From Zanthoxylum bungeanum (taxonomy: Eukaryota; Streptophyta; Magnoliopsida; Sapindales; Rutaceae): 64,000 bases of DNA. The stretch lies in NCBI GenBank assembly GCA_019454045.1, contig SKCR01031863.1:62001-126000 (forward strand). Reading direction: 5' to 3'. Positions 1 to 11,080 of the stretch are shown in pieces. Numbering within the stretch: the stretch's first letter is position 1; every line of letters begins with the position of its first letter. A program made the translations under genes and the position numbers. The notes beneath the pieces were generated by a model, which worked only from the letters and a program-made list of their open reading frames with translations, had not been told where the DNA came from and made no database searches.

Positions 1-509
1 GGTTAAAAAAATATTTGAAAGATGCCGACCTGGGCATAAAAACAGATGCCAGACTCAATCTGCAAGCACTTCCTATCTTCAAGAGGTGCATTCATCATTA
101 AGAAAAAAAGGATAGCGAGACTTCCCACACTGTGAGCTCGCAAAAGCAAAAAAAAAAGAAGGTGAAAAGGCTTTATATTGCATTTTGCATCATCAACATA
201 CAATGAACTCATACCATAATGTGTTCAAGTCAATACAACTACATGTATGGAAACTAACCGGAGAAGAAAAATATATTCAATAACATTCAAAATAGATCTC
301 AATCATTAGAAAATAGAAAAGATTATAAGTTGAATCTATAATATGATACAGGCGTTTCACGATCAACTGGAATTGCCAATCATCAATAGAATAAACGAAG
401 CAAACAAAATAAGAGGCTAAAATAAAACTCAAAATTATAATTCCATGATTGAATGAATCAAGACACTTAAATTTATGCTTACAGCAACAAGAGCTATTTC
501 CCAACCATG
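1..509. other. 3' flank of the O-fucosyltransferase gene
   Basis: There is no convincing coding sequence. The stretch is AT-rich and lies directly downstream of the minus-strand stop at 510-512, so it probably holds that gene's 3' UTR and terminator region. The short reading frames here have no recognisable motifs. Confidence 0.5.
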
Positions 510-2183
510 TCAGCAGGTATTAACTCCATCCTTGCAGTCTTTGGTCAAATTATAAAAAGTTTCCACTCGTGTCTTTGCCCTGTAAAAGACCTCTGTGTCC
601 ACAGCAACTCTCATGTACCCATCAAACTCAACAGGTCGTCCGTTGTTCAAAAGTGCGGTTTCATTGTACCATTCACTCGTATTACTCCAAAGTTCCTTGT
701 AATCATCAAGCAAATGGACCTTGTACTGAGACCTTAATTTATCAAAGTAATTGTAAAAAGGTTCATTGGTTGCAATATACAGATTTCTCCAAGGATGAAT
801 CATTCCTTGAAGCTTTGAAAGGAGTGCATCGGGTGATGTATCGGAATCCAAATGTGGCCAGACCTCATTACTTTGAGCCTTCTCTCCTCGAACCACGTGA
901 ACTGCATCAAAATCCCAATCCATTCGCCCACTGATTTCCGTTACCATATTCATCAACCTCTTGGACTTCCACAATGCGTGCCATGGCCTCTGAATGTACT
1001 TTGCAGCTTGCCCTTCACACACTCTATACCAATAATTTTCAGGCTCTGGAGCATCAAATTGTCTCCATATAATTGTGTTCTTATCTTTCTTAAGTTGCAC
1101 CGGTGTTGCCTTATAGGTAACAACTTTCTTAACTGGCACTTTTCGCTTATGATCCCGATCCCATTTCTTCCAATCCCTCAAAAACTCACCTTCCTCCGCA
1201 ATAGATGCCACCTCCTTAAGATGTTCAAAGTCAAAATAATATCGAAAGTCCTTCCCCTCCTCATCCTTTTTGGTTGGGTTATAAGTTGCAGCCAAACATA
1301 CACTCATATCCATTACAAATGTCCTATTCAAATACATAGCCTCCCCTAAGCCACACAAGAAACTCCACATATATTGATTCATTCCTTTGCAATAATCTCC
1401 TCCACGCGAGTAATACAAGTACTTTCCTTTCCTAAAATTCGTCTCTGATCCCAAAGTCGGTATTGTGTCATTGATCTCATCATCACGAATTGCCGGTGCA
1501 ACTTTAGGATTCCCAACACTCCTCGTAGCATTAACTCTACTCCAAAATGACCTCCTGGCATTAACACCCGAATGCCAACCACCCGTGCGCACAACTTTAT
1601 AAGTACAATTTTCTCCATATCCAAACCTAAACCTCCTAAAATCCCTATACTTCCTCCAAGACTTCTCTTTCTTGTTCCTAAACCTCCAAGCCACATCACA
1701 TTCATTCACTTTAGACCCATTAACCGGAGTTTGATACTCCAAAAACACAATTGACTTGAATAGCTTCAAATTGAACCTTTCAACAGCTATCAATACCCGT
1801 GGATCAGAACAATTAACTACTTTCAATTCATCACAATCAGTTTTTTCTCTGACTGTTAAAGTTTTCACTTCCTCCTCAGATTTCTCAATCACTGTTTCAG
1901 TGATCGAACTAACAGGAGGCACATAAGGGGCAACGGGCATAGACTGCAAATCTTCACCAGTTTTGAGGATAGAACTGTCATCTTTAAAGGTTGCATTTTC
2001 AGTATTGGTCAGGAATTTAGTTAAAGCTGTGGCAGATTCAAGCCATGGATCTGGAGGTTGATATGTAATGGCAATGACTGTAAATATGAGTACTGAGAAC
2101 ACAAACACTGAGAAACATAGGTTGGTTATCAATTTGATTAAATTTTGGCCTATTGGCTCTGTGCTTGGATTTGATTCTTTCAT
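510..2183 (-). CDS. Plant O-fucosyltransferase family protein, single exon
   Basis: This 557-residue uninterrupted frame encodes a type II membrane protein of the plant GDP-fucose O-fucosyltransferase family, expected to act in the Golgi on a protein or glycan acceptor. A short cytosolic tail precedes one hydrophobic anchor at about residues 17-40. A variable stem follows, then a lumenal catalytic region from about residue 110 to the end. Family-like segments seen are the CDVAWRFRNKKEKSWRKYRD block, YYSRGGDYCKGMNQYMWSFL, the VHVVRGEK segment, and the C-terminal ATNEPFYNYFDKLRSQY and VDTEVFYRAKTRVETFYNL blocks. Several N-x-S/T sites fit a lumenal domain. The start at 2183 is the only ATG placing the anchor near the N-terminus, and the length matches intronless family members of roughly 520-570 residues that I recall. 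The acceptor cannot be named from sequence. Confidence 0.9.
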   Translation of the reverse strand: MKESNPSTEPIGQNLIKLITNLCFSVFVFSVLIFTVIAITYQPPDPWLESATALTKFLTNTENATFKDDSSILKTGEDLQSMPVAPYVPPVSSITETVIEKSEEEVKTLTVREKTDCDELKVVNCSDPRVLIAVERFNLKLFKSIVFLEYQTPVNGSKVNECDVAWRFRNKKEKSWRKYRDFRRFRFGYGENCTYKVVRTGGWHSGVNARRSFWSRVNATRSVGNPKVAPAIRDDEINDTIPTLGSETNFRKGKYLYYSRGGDYCKGMNQYMWSFLCGLGEAMYLNRTFVMDMSVCLAATYNPTKKDEEGKDFRYYFDFEHLKEVASIAEEGEFLRDWKKWDRDHKRKVPVKKVVTYKATPVQLKKDKNTIIWRQFDAPEPENYWYRVCEGQAAKYIQRPWHALWKSKRLMNMVTEISGRMDWDFDAVHVVRGEKAQSNEVWPHLDSDTSPDALLSKLQGMIHPWRNLYIATNEPFYNYFDKLRSQYKVHLLDDYKELWSNTSEWYNETALLNNGRPVEFDGYMRVAVDTEVFYRAKTRVETFYNLTKDCKDGVNTC

Positions 2184-2969
2184 GGGTTTTGCCTAATCTC
2201 AAAAATCCAATTCTCTAAACTAATCAGATCTCAAAAATCTATTGAAATAACGGGTGTTTGGCAACCGAGAAAATGAAAGAAAGCGAAAGAAAATTAAAGC
2301 GAACTGATTAAGCTCAGGGCTTACTTACATCAACTCTGAGATGGGTTTTGCCGACTGTTGAATACCGAGTTTCAGATTTAATCAGATCTTCCAATCATAC
2401 TAAGAAATGGTGTTTGGTGACTGAGAAGATGAGGAAAATGGGGGAAATTTTATGAAAAACTAACTACAATCTCAAAATCACTTCAATTCCTTGATTGGTT
2501 TTTCTTCATGTTGAAAACCCAGATTTTGTATTTTAACAAAATCTTGAAGTGTTACTAAGAAATGGGTATTTTGGTTACAGGAAAATGCAAGAAAATTGGG
2601 AGAAAAAATGGACACAGAAAAACTGGCCTTGAACTTGAACTTCAAATAAAATGAATCAATATTAATTAATTTGTGTTTTAAACTTTCATCATAAGCAATG
2701 AGTTGGTGCCAGTTCACTGGTGCTGATCTAGAAACGTGCCACGACAGCATCAAGAGATTGGGACATTTAATTATTTTTTTAATCACTTCAGGTTCAGGAT
2801 CTATTTCTACGAGAATAATCCGTTCGATTGTTTCAATCATTTTTATCTATTGCGAAACATTTTTATCTATTACAATTTTTTTGAAATAATTTTGTTTAAT
2901 ATAATGTTTGGATTACACAAAAAACAAAAATATATTTTTATTTCGTAGTAAAATATTTTTTTCATTTTA
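2184..2969. other. Upstream region of the O-fucosyltransferase gene
   Basis: This is AT-rich non-coding DNA between the minus-strand ATG at 2183 and the target-site duplication of the LTR element at 2970. It should hold the gene's 5' UTR and promoter. Short direct repeats occur, with AAGAAATGG-like and TGAGAAGATG-like strings near 2270-2430 and 2540-2600. I could not assign a TATA box with confidence. Confidence 0.4.
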
Positions 2970-2974
2970 AATAT

Positions 2975-3804
2975 TGTTTATGGTGTTTTTAGGCACTATG
3001 GTATTTAAGACAGCACGACAGGGGCAAAAGGGTAATTTCTCATTGGTCAAGATCATTAATACCGACCCGACCACATGAGTGAGTGGCCGAGCACTTAAGA
3101 TCGTTAACCCAACCACTTAAAGATTGGATGACCGGGCAATTATCAGGTCGACAACAGCACTCTCAGTACAAAAAACTATTGTGACCGACCTCATGAAGAC
3201 CGACCATATAGCGAGGCGTGCTCCAGAAGATAACACCCTATCATTATGGATAAGATGACAAGTTATCCTATTTTCATGGGGTAAACTAGTAAGTCAATGT
3301 CCTAGTATGATAAAGGAAGTAAATGTAGTTTTTGGCTAGGAATCCTTATGGAAAAAGGAATAGTTTTGACTAGGAATCCTTATGGGAAAAAGGAATAGTT
3401 TCAACTAGGAAATTCTTGTACAAATAGAAATATGATTTCTTCACCATTATAAATAGGAGGGTAGAGTGAAGGAAAAGAGGAACAACAAAAAAGAGAGAAT
3501 AAGAGGGAAGAAGTTGAAGGTTAAAAGTGGGCATCAGAATCATCAAGCTCTGACTTGTAAACACAAAAAAGATCCGAGAAGCATATTTCAGTAATAAAAA
3601 GTATCATCCTGTTTGTGCCCGTGGACGTAGGTCGGACCAAGATCCGCCGAACCACGTTAAATCTCCTTGTTGATTGGTGCATTTATCTGTCTTTTGCTAA
3701 GTTTGCTTTCGGTCCCCCATAACCAAACAAATTCACTATTGAAGGAGGATTATCTCGGAGGTGATATTCCAATATTACCCTGAGACCAAAATCAGCCGTC
3801 AACA
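2975..3804 (+). repeat. 5' LTR of element 1
   Basis: An 830-bp LTR beginning TGTTTATGG and ending CGTCAACA. A TATA-like TTATAAATAGG lies near 3449 and an AATAAA-type signal (CAGTAATAAAAAG) near 3590. A 50-bp stretch before the TATA box contains two direct copies of the block GACTAGGAATCCTTATGG. Confidence 0.92.
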
Positions 3805-3857
3805 GTTGGCGCCGTCTGTGGGGAACTCAACAAAAAGCAGCTCGCGTAGTAAGACGA

Positions 3858-4124
3858 TGGCAGAAGATGGAAATCACCGATCGTCAGGGATTTCACCAGA
3901 TAGTTCGGGAAATCCAGGATAAAGGTCTGTTGGCCGAGCCTACTTTGAGGAAGTTCCCGATTGAGGAGGGAAATAGTAGGGCATACTGTATCTACCATAA
4001 CGTAAGGGGACATGCCACGAATGGGTGCAGAGACCTGCGGGAGCATGTGGAAGACTTGGTGAAAGAAGGCTATCTCAGTGAGTACATAGACCATTCTGTT
4101 TTTGAGGTCGACCAAAGTTGATAG
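3858..4124 (+). pseudogene. Internally deleted gag remnant with zinc-knuckle-like segment
   Basis: A gag-like start (ATG at 3857 or nearby) runs into a second frame from 3867 to 4121 that encodes YCIYHNVRGHATNGC followed by RDLREHVEDLVKEGYLSEY. This matches the short Cys/His region at the end of many plant Ty3/gypsy gag proteins, which read roughly C-x2-H-x3-GH-x4-C followed by an L-x-G-Y/F-L-x-x-Y/F tail. The main capsid part is absent, so a large internal deletion has joined the gag start to its C-terminus. No enzyme domains follow. The frame is unlikely to give a working capsid. Confidence 0.6.
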
Positions 4125-4328
4125 CGGAAGTCATCCGGTCGGATGCATGGAATGCTGAGATGCAGAGAGGATGTATTAAGAATAGTCTTACTTGTAGTGA
4201 CCTTTGTAGAGTTGCAAGAAAGACAACGGATCCCAAAAATGTGAGTAAGACCTCTTCTGTCTTAGGCTGACATTTATTTATGCTTGTTTGTTGTGGTCCA
4301 CACAATAGTTTTGATATTTGTTTTACTG

Positions 4329-5087
4329 CTCGGGTCTGCTCTTGTACCGCCGAGTCCGTTTTGTTGATATATGTTTCTTTCTGGCTCGGGTCTGCTCTTG
4401 TACCGCCGAGACCGATGCTTCTTTCCGACTCGGGTCTGCTCTTGTACCGCCGAGATCGATGTTTCTTCCTGGCTCGGGTCTGCTCTTGTACCGCCGAGAC
4501 CGATGTTTATTTCCGGCTCGGGTCTGCTCTTGTACCGCCGAGACCGATGTTTCTTTCCGACTCGGGTCTGCTCTTGTACCGCCGAGATCGATGTTTCTTT
4601 CCGACTCGGGTCTGCTCTTGTACCGCCGAGATCGATGTTTCTTTCCGACTCGGGTCTGCTCTTGTACCGCCGAGATCGATGTTTCTTCCTGGCTCGGGTC
4701 TGCTCTTGTACCGTCGAGACCGATGTTTCTTTCCGACTCGGGTCTGCTCTTGTACCGCCGAGATCGATGTTTCTTTCTGACTCGGGTCTGCTCTTGTACC
4801 GCCGAGATCGATGTTTCTTCCTGGCTCGGGTCTGCTCTTGTACCGCCGAGGCCGATGTTTATTCTGCTCGGGGCTGGATTTCGTTCCGCCGAGGCCGTTT
4901 GGTTATTCGGCTCGGGGCTGAATTTCGTTCCGCCGAGGCCGCTTGGTTATTCGGCTCGGGGCTGGATTTCGTTCCACCGAGGCCACTTGTTTATTCGGCT
5001 CGGGGCTGGATTTCGTTCCGCCGAGACCGCTTGGTTAATCGGCTCGGATCTGTATTTTATTCCATCGAGGCCTTATGGTTTATTCAG
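4329..5087 (+). repeat. 44-bp tandem arrays (two subfamilies)
   Basis: From 4329 to 4866 a unit starting CTCGGGTCTGCTCTTG repeats, with starts at 4385, 4429, 4473, 4517, 4561, 4605, 4649, 4693, 4737, 4781 and 4825, mostly 44 bp apart. From 4867 to 5087 a diverged unit, CTCGGGGCTGGATTTC, continues at 4867, 4911, 4955, 4999 and 5043. Every unit opens with CTCGG and has CCGAG about 20 bp later, a short inverted repeat. Because 44 is not a multiple of three, the array gives long open frames in all three frames; these are not genes. Confidence 0.95.
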
Positions 5088-5770
5088 CTCGGGGTCGGGT
5101 TACGTCCCACCGAGTCGGCTTCTTTGGACTGGGGATATAACATTCCCCCAGAGCCAAGTCTTTCTTTCAGCTCGGGGTCGGGTTACGTCCCACCGAGTCA
5201 GCTTCTTTGGACTGGGGATGCAACATTCCCCCAGAGCCAAGTCTTTCTTTCAGCTCGGGGTCGGGTTACGTCCTACCGAGTCGGCTTCTTTGGACTGGGG
5301 ATGTAACATTCCCCCAGAGCCAAGTCTTTCTTTCAGCTCAGGGTCGGGTTACGTCCCACCGAGTCGGCTTCTTTGGACTGAGGATGTAACATTCCCACAG
5401 AGCCAAGTCTTTCTTTCAGCTCGGGGTCGGGTTACGTCCCACCGAGTCAGCTTCTTTGGACTGGGGATGTAACATTCCCCCAGAGCCAAGTCTTTCTTTC
5501 AGCTCGGGGTCGGGTTACGTCCCACCGAGTCGGCTTCTTTGGACTGGGGATGTAACATTCCCCCAGAGCCAAGTCTTTCTTTCAGCTCGGGGTCGGGTTA
5601 CGTCCTACCGAGTTGGCTTCTTTGGACTGGGGATGTAACATTCCCCCAGAGCCAAGTCTTTATTCAGCTCGGGGTCGGGTTACGTCTCACCGAGTCGGCT
5701 TCTTTGGACTGGGGATGTAACATTCCCCCAGAGCCAAGTCTTTCTTCAGCTCGAGGTCGGGATACGTCCC
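5088..5770 (+). repeat. 83-bp tandem array with two inverted repeats per unit
   Basis: Units start at 5088, 5171, 5254, 5337, 5420, 5503, 5586 and 5668, that is, 83 bp apart except for one of 82 bp. Each unit opens CTCGGGGTCGGGTTACGTCC and closes its first arm pair with CCGAG. The second half has CTGGGG, about ten bases, then CCCCCAG, flanked by TTGG and CCAA, which is a second and stronger hairpin. The common CTCGG...CCGAG opening suggests the 83-bp unit grew from the 44-bp unit by addition of the second hairpin. Degenerate copies continue to about 5910. Confidence 0.93.
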
Positions 5771-6126
5771 ACCGAGAGACTTATCATCTGCATGGGATCG
5801 AAGCATCTCCCACATGGTCGGCCCTCTATTGGTCTGGGGAGGTAACATTCCCCCAGAGCCAAATGTTCTTCTCAGCTCGGGATCGGGTTACGTCCCACCG
5901 AGTCGATCGTCATCAGCATAAGGGCAAAACATTTTCTCCACGGGTAGATATCGGGATCCTCGTTGACTGAGCACATGAGGGTGGCAGGAAGGACCAGATT
6001 TGCAGCCAAGGCATTTTTCTCTGCGATTCCTGGAGTGACCACCGACGGATTCATCGGCACACCATCTTTTTTATAGTTCCCGGCATCAACTCGCAAACTC
6101 GTTGTTACCGAGAACTAGGGGACAGA

Positions 6127-6957
6127 TGTTGATGGTGTTTTTAGGCACTATGGTATTTAAGACAGCACGACAGGGGCAAAAAGGTAATTTCTCATTGGTC
6201 AAGATCATTAATACCGACCCGACCACATGAGTGAGTGGCCGAGCACTTAAGATCGTTAACCCGACCACTTAAAGATTGGATGACCGGGCAATTATCAGGT
6301 CGACAGCAGCACTCTCAGTACAAAAAACTATTGTGACCGACCTCATGAAGACCGACCATATAGCGAGGCGTGCTCCAGAAGATAACACCCTATCATTATG
6401 GATAAGATGACAAGTTATCCTATTTTCATGGGGTAAACTAGTAAGTCAATGTCCTAGTATGATAAAGGAAGTAAATGTAGTTTTTGGCTAGGAATCCTTA
6501 TGGAAAAAAGGAATAGTTTTGACTAGGAATCCTTATGGAAAAAAGGAATAGTTTCAACTAGGAAATTCTTGTACAAATAGGAATATGATTTCTTCACCAT
6601 TATAAATAGGAGGGTAGAGTGAAGGAAAAGAGGAACAACAAAAAAGAGAGAATAAGAGGGAAGAAGTTGAAGGTTAAAAGTGGGCATCAGAATCATCAAG
6701 CTCTGACTTGTAAACACAAAAAAGATCCGAGAAGCATATTTCAGTAATAAAAAGTATCATCTTGTTTGTGCCCGTGGACGTAGGTCGGACCAAGATCCGC
6801 CGAACCACGTTAAATCTCATTGTTGATTGGTGCATTTATCTGTCTTTTGCTAAGTTTGCTTTTGGTCCCCCATAACCAAACAAATTCACTATTGAAGGAG
6901 GATTATCTCGGAGGTGATATTCCAATATTACCCTGAGACCAAAATCAGCCGTCAACA
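6127..6957 (+). repeat. 3' LTR of element 1
   Basis: An 831-bp LTR nearly identical to 2975-3804, starting TGTTGATGG and ending CGTCAACA. It is followed at 6958 by the duplication AATAT. Confidence 0.92.
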
Positions 6958-6962
6958 AATAT

Positions 6963-7433
6963 TTTTATATAATTTTTTTTTTTTTATGTGTATCATTATT
7001 ACTAATAAAAAAACTACATGGAATCTTTACATAAATAAAAGTTCAGTATTTTTCTCTTTAAAGTGTCACATATGAAGATACAAATCCTATTATAATTAAC
7101 AAAAAATAATTTTAATATTAGATTTTTTTTGCTCATGTTCATTATCTTCATGTCCAACTATATTAATTTTGATTGGATTCAATCCGATGTTATATTATTA
7201 TACACTTACATTTTTTTTTTGAAATTATTGGAAATTTCACCGTCAAATCACCCATTTTGGGCTGAATCGTATACCAACAAGTCATGCACCTTGGGGACGT
7301 TATACACTTATATGGTTAAACTTAAAAACTATTATTTCTTTTCATTTTTAACGATGATGATGACACATTGAGCATGCTACATATACATACATTAGCATAC
7401 ATCAATAAAATAATGTTGCCTATATTCTTTATT
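6963..7433. other. AT-rich spacer
   Basis: AT-rich DNA between element 1 and the minus-strand gypsy LTR remnant. The longest frame, 7129-7371 plus, has no recognisable motif and is biased like non-coding AT-rich sequence. I see no gene. Confidence 0.4.
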
Positions 7434-7884
7434 GTTGACGGCTATTTTTCGTTCGAATGGTACAATAGGAAATTCACCCATCGAATAAACCTCCATCAAA
7501 CAGTTAATTTGTTTGGTTAGTTGGGAACCACACAAATTTAACAAGCAAACATGATTAAGCACATAGATTTACGTGGTTCGGCGGATAATGACTCCTTTAT
7601 TATGCCTCCTTATAGTCAGGACCGACACAAGCTTTAATGAGGGGAACTAACAAATACAATGATAAACACCTCAGGTCTGAGCGAACCCGGTATAATTCCC
7701 TCGAATGGGCGGGTGAATGACCAACTTTCTCTCTCTTATCTCAAGCTTTAAGTTCTTGATTTTACAAGTTATGTAATGCAGAAAATGCTAACCCTTGAGA
7801 TTGTGACTTAAACCTCTTTATATAGACTCCCAAATCCACTATTTTACCAATTCTGACATCAGCTCATGTCACTTAGCCATCATT

Positions 7885-9765
7885 TGTTAGAGTGTAATCC
7901 CTAAAACCAGTTATAGATGTAATGGTTTAAGGTATAATGTTTGTAATGTAGTTTATTATTTATTAATAAAAGACGTTTGCCATCTGCACATTATTACATC
8001 CATATTTCATGTGTATGTCCTGATACATGATGTCAGATGAATATCGTTAATCCAAAAGACGTTTGCGATTATGAGAGTCAACGTATTTATATATGTCTCA
8101 AATTAAGTTCTTGGTAAAATGTGATTGTTATACAAGACAATAATATATCACTTGACCAATATTGTTGTGTCGCTTAGATTGACATATGATGTTAATAGAA
8201 TGAATGATGAGTCTCATACCATAAGGACACAAACAATAGATGTTTCATTAGTAGAATGAAATATCGAACACGACCACAGAAACGTAAGATCACATGGTAA
8301 TATTATCTAAGGTCATTGATCTTCGTAATAATACATTAGTGTCGACATATCCTCTGACCCGAGATCATATGATGACTTGTGCGATAGTATTTTTGGTTCA
8401 CTAGTATATCCTCATTCGACTATCCACATCCTTTGAATAAATGCTAGATGGCCTTGAGCGATTGACGTACGAAGTCACGTATGCTTCAAGATGAGATCTC
8501 ATAGCTTTGATAATAAAAAAAGATGTTTTAAGGAAACTCAAAGTTGTGGATATAAGTCTTTGGCCAAAGCAATCGATATCTTAGAGATATCAAATCCACA
8601 AGATAAAGTTTAAGGATATGTCGAGTATAAGGATTTGATCTTACCATGATCCCAGACTCGATAAGAAACATAAATATCGGAAGGAATGAGATGACATGCT
8701 CGAAGTGTATTCTAACAGGTTCATATGTTTTCCCACTTCATTCATCGACTAGGGATCATGGCTTGCTGTTAGGCGATTACCCATGGTCTGTGGAATATCA
8801 TAGAGATGGAATATTAAAGAATTAATATTATTCCACTGCTACTCGATAATGAGCCTAGGACGGTCGCACAATATAGTTTTCATCTATGTTACAAATTTGA
8901 GGATGTTTATTAAAAATTAATAAAAGATTATTTTGGCATTTCCTAATTGGATTAAGATATTCGGGATATTTCGGAAATATTAATTTGATTAATAAATTCG
9001 AAATATAAAATTAGATTTAATTGTTTAAATAAATATTTGATATTTATATTAAATAAATTAAATGTAATTTTAATTAATTGTTAATTAAAATTAAATAAGT
9101 TAAATTAATAATTAATGGTTAATTAATTATTATGCCAAAATAATAATTAATCTATTGGGCTTTAATTTAGTGTGCTAGCACCCAAATTAATTAGAGTCCT
9201 AATTGAGATTAAATAATGAAATCTTTATTTAATTAGGATTTCTAATTTGATTAAGTATCCTTATTTATTTCGGAAAGAATCTTTAAGATATCAAATTTAA
9301 TTTGGAGAGAGATTAAATTAACCTTATTGTATTGGGATATAATTGAAACAAATCCTATGTCTCTATATGTGCTCACGTTGAAAGGGTAAGAATATAAGCA
9401 GTTGATTATTAATCAAGAGGTAATTTTGTTACTGAAGGCGCAATATATATATATAAAGGAAAAATCAAGTGTGCCAACTAGAGGTGCAACGCTTGATGCA
9501 CTACTATAAAGGAAAAATCAAAGAGGATGTTCAAAAGACTCGATAAAGATAATAAGCACATCAAGATATGTTTTATTATTAGTAACTATTATTTATATTG
9601 ATAAATAAAATTATTTATTGCATGCATGTTAAATTAATATAGATTCATTAAATAGTATATTGTTTACATCATCAACGACATAACCACAATCATTAAAGTG
9701 GTTTTGAAAGAAAATTTTAAATTCTAGTCATATGGATGCTTCCGCGCTAACCCCAAAATCTTACA
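7885..9765 (+). repeat. 5' LTR of the first copia element
   Basis: A long LTR of 1881 bp, starting TGTTAGAGTGTAATCCC and ending AAAATCTTACA. It is very AT-rich between about 8880 and 9300. A pair of short near-copies of GGAAAAATCAA lies at about 9460 and 9510. Confidence 0.85.
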
Positions 9766-10739
9766 GTGGTATCAATAGCTTTGAGATTATGTCGTTTTGA
9801 TAGAAAACAAATTAAAGCATGTAATGAGATTCTAATGAGAGCTGTTCGGTTATGATATTATTTTATGTTGATAAAATCATTATTTTTGGCTGAAATTTTT
9901 TGTGGAGATAAATGGACTAACGACTCTGTAAAATTTTAACTCACTCGGAATTCGGACAAGTCGTCTGTTACAAGAAATAATCTGTTGGACAGAACCTGAG
10001 AATTCAGGATGGCAGATTACGCAGGATCAATTTGTAAAATTCTAAAAGTTTTAGGGATTTATTGAAAATACCTAAAACGATCAGAGGTGAAATTTTAAAT
10101 ATTTTACAAAATTTTCAGAATTAAAATTTGAGTAAGATTAGAAAACTATTTTCATTAAAATTGTTTTTGGAAAGAATTCTTTAGAAATTGAGTTGTTTCT
10201 AGTTTTGAACTAAATAACTTCTTAAGAAGTTAAATCCATATAAAATTTTAATTGGATTAAAATTAAATCACAACAAGAATCCTAATACAACTTTGATTAT
10301 ATCTCCTAATCATTTAATATGATTAAAACATTAATTGATAACCAAAGTATAATCTTTTAAAAGTTTCAAGATTAGTAATAGGATTATTCAAGCCAAGAAA
10401 GCCTAAGAACTTCTCGAACAAAGAGGTACTAAAGAGAACTATATCACAAAGGCGATAAGAGCCTAAGAAGATATGGACTTAAATGGTCACGTCGGACCCC
10501 TCTCATCTTCTCTAGTTACCGAATTGTGAAGGATTGTCTTAAATCAAATAGAATGGTCTTATTAAAGCGTTAATAAAAGATTATGACCCCCCTCGTCTAA
10601 AGCCAAACATAAAAGTTATGTGTTTAATGTGCTTGTGCACGATGAAAGTATAAGATACAAAGACATCAAGACGCATTAAAAGAAAAGACTTAAATCATAT
10701 AAGATATGAATAATTAAATAATCTCCAAGAATGAATATT

Positions 10740-11080
10740 AAGTATTAACATTCCAACCCAATCAAATAGCCCACTAAATATATTTTGGTAACCTCAAAAC
10801 TCATTAGGTGAGAGACCCTTATTTGTTTAAGTACTATTTGACATGTTCGTATATGAAGCCTAATGATTGCAAACCCAAAACCCATTAGGTGAGGGCCAAT
10901 CACACGTGTTACGTGACGAAAGATGTTGGGCCTAACTTAACTAGTGAAGATGTCAAAACCCATTAGGTGATATATTGTTCGCTAGAGGTGGAAATGCCGA
11001 GCCTTGTATAGAGATACAAACAAAATGAGTTTTGACTCATTGAAATGAAATGCCAAAACCCATTAGGTGAGGCATGATAT
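10740..11080 (+). repeat. Four hairpin modules with a conserved core in the copia leader
   Basis: The core AAAACCCATTAGGTGA (AAAACTC in the first copy) occurs at about 10796, 10877, 10955 and 11054. Around it the sequence differs but the two sides are complementary within each copy. Copy 1 has CTC and GAG. Copy 2 has GATTG and CCC on the left, GGG and CAATC on the right. Copy 3 has CTAGTGAAGATGT against TATATTGTTCGCTAG with few mismatches. Copy 4 has ATGCC and GGCAT. This is RNA-like covariation in non-coding leader sequence. Confidence 0.8.

Larger units (their letters stand above)
2975..6957 (+). mobile_element. Element 1: non-autonomous LTR retrotransposon with internal tandem arrays
   Basis: Two direct LTRs (2975-3804 and 6127-6957) flank a 2.3-kb interior. 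The 5-bp duplication AATAT is present on both sides (2970-2974 and 6958-6962), so the element is structurally complete. A primer-binding site, TGGCGCCGTCTGTGGGG, lies 2 bp after the 5' LTR and resembles the tRNA-Asp-type sites of plant Ty3/gypsy elements. The interior has only a shrunken gag remnant and three successive minisatellite arrays, with no protease, reverse transcriptase or integrase. Movement would have needed enzymes in trans. The LTRs differ at about ten positions by eye, suggesting a fairly recent insertion. A related LTR begins at 63551. Confidence 0.93.

Noticed and set aside
4329..5910. CRISPR-like regular repeats
   Set aside because: Units are contiguous without unique spacers, and the DNA is a plant nuclear retroelement.
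4280..5970. Long plus-strand open frames (311 and 384 codons) rich in SGLLLYRRD and SSGSGYVPPS repeats
   Set aside because: They are the reading frames of the 44- and 83-bp tandem arrays; all three frames are open because 44 and 83 are not multiples of three. No domain or start context supports a protein.
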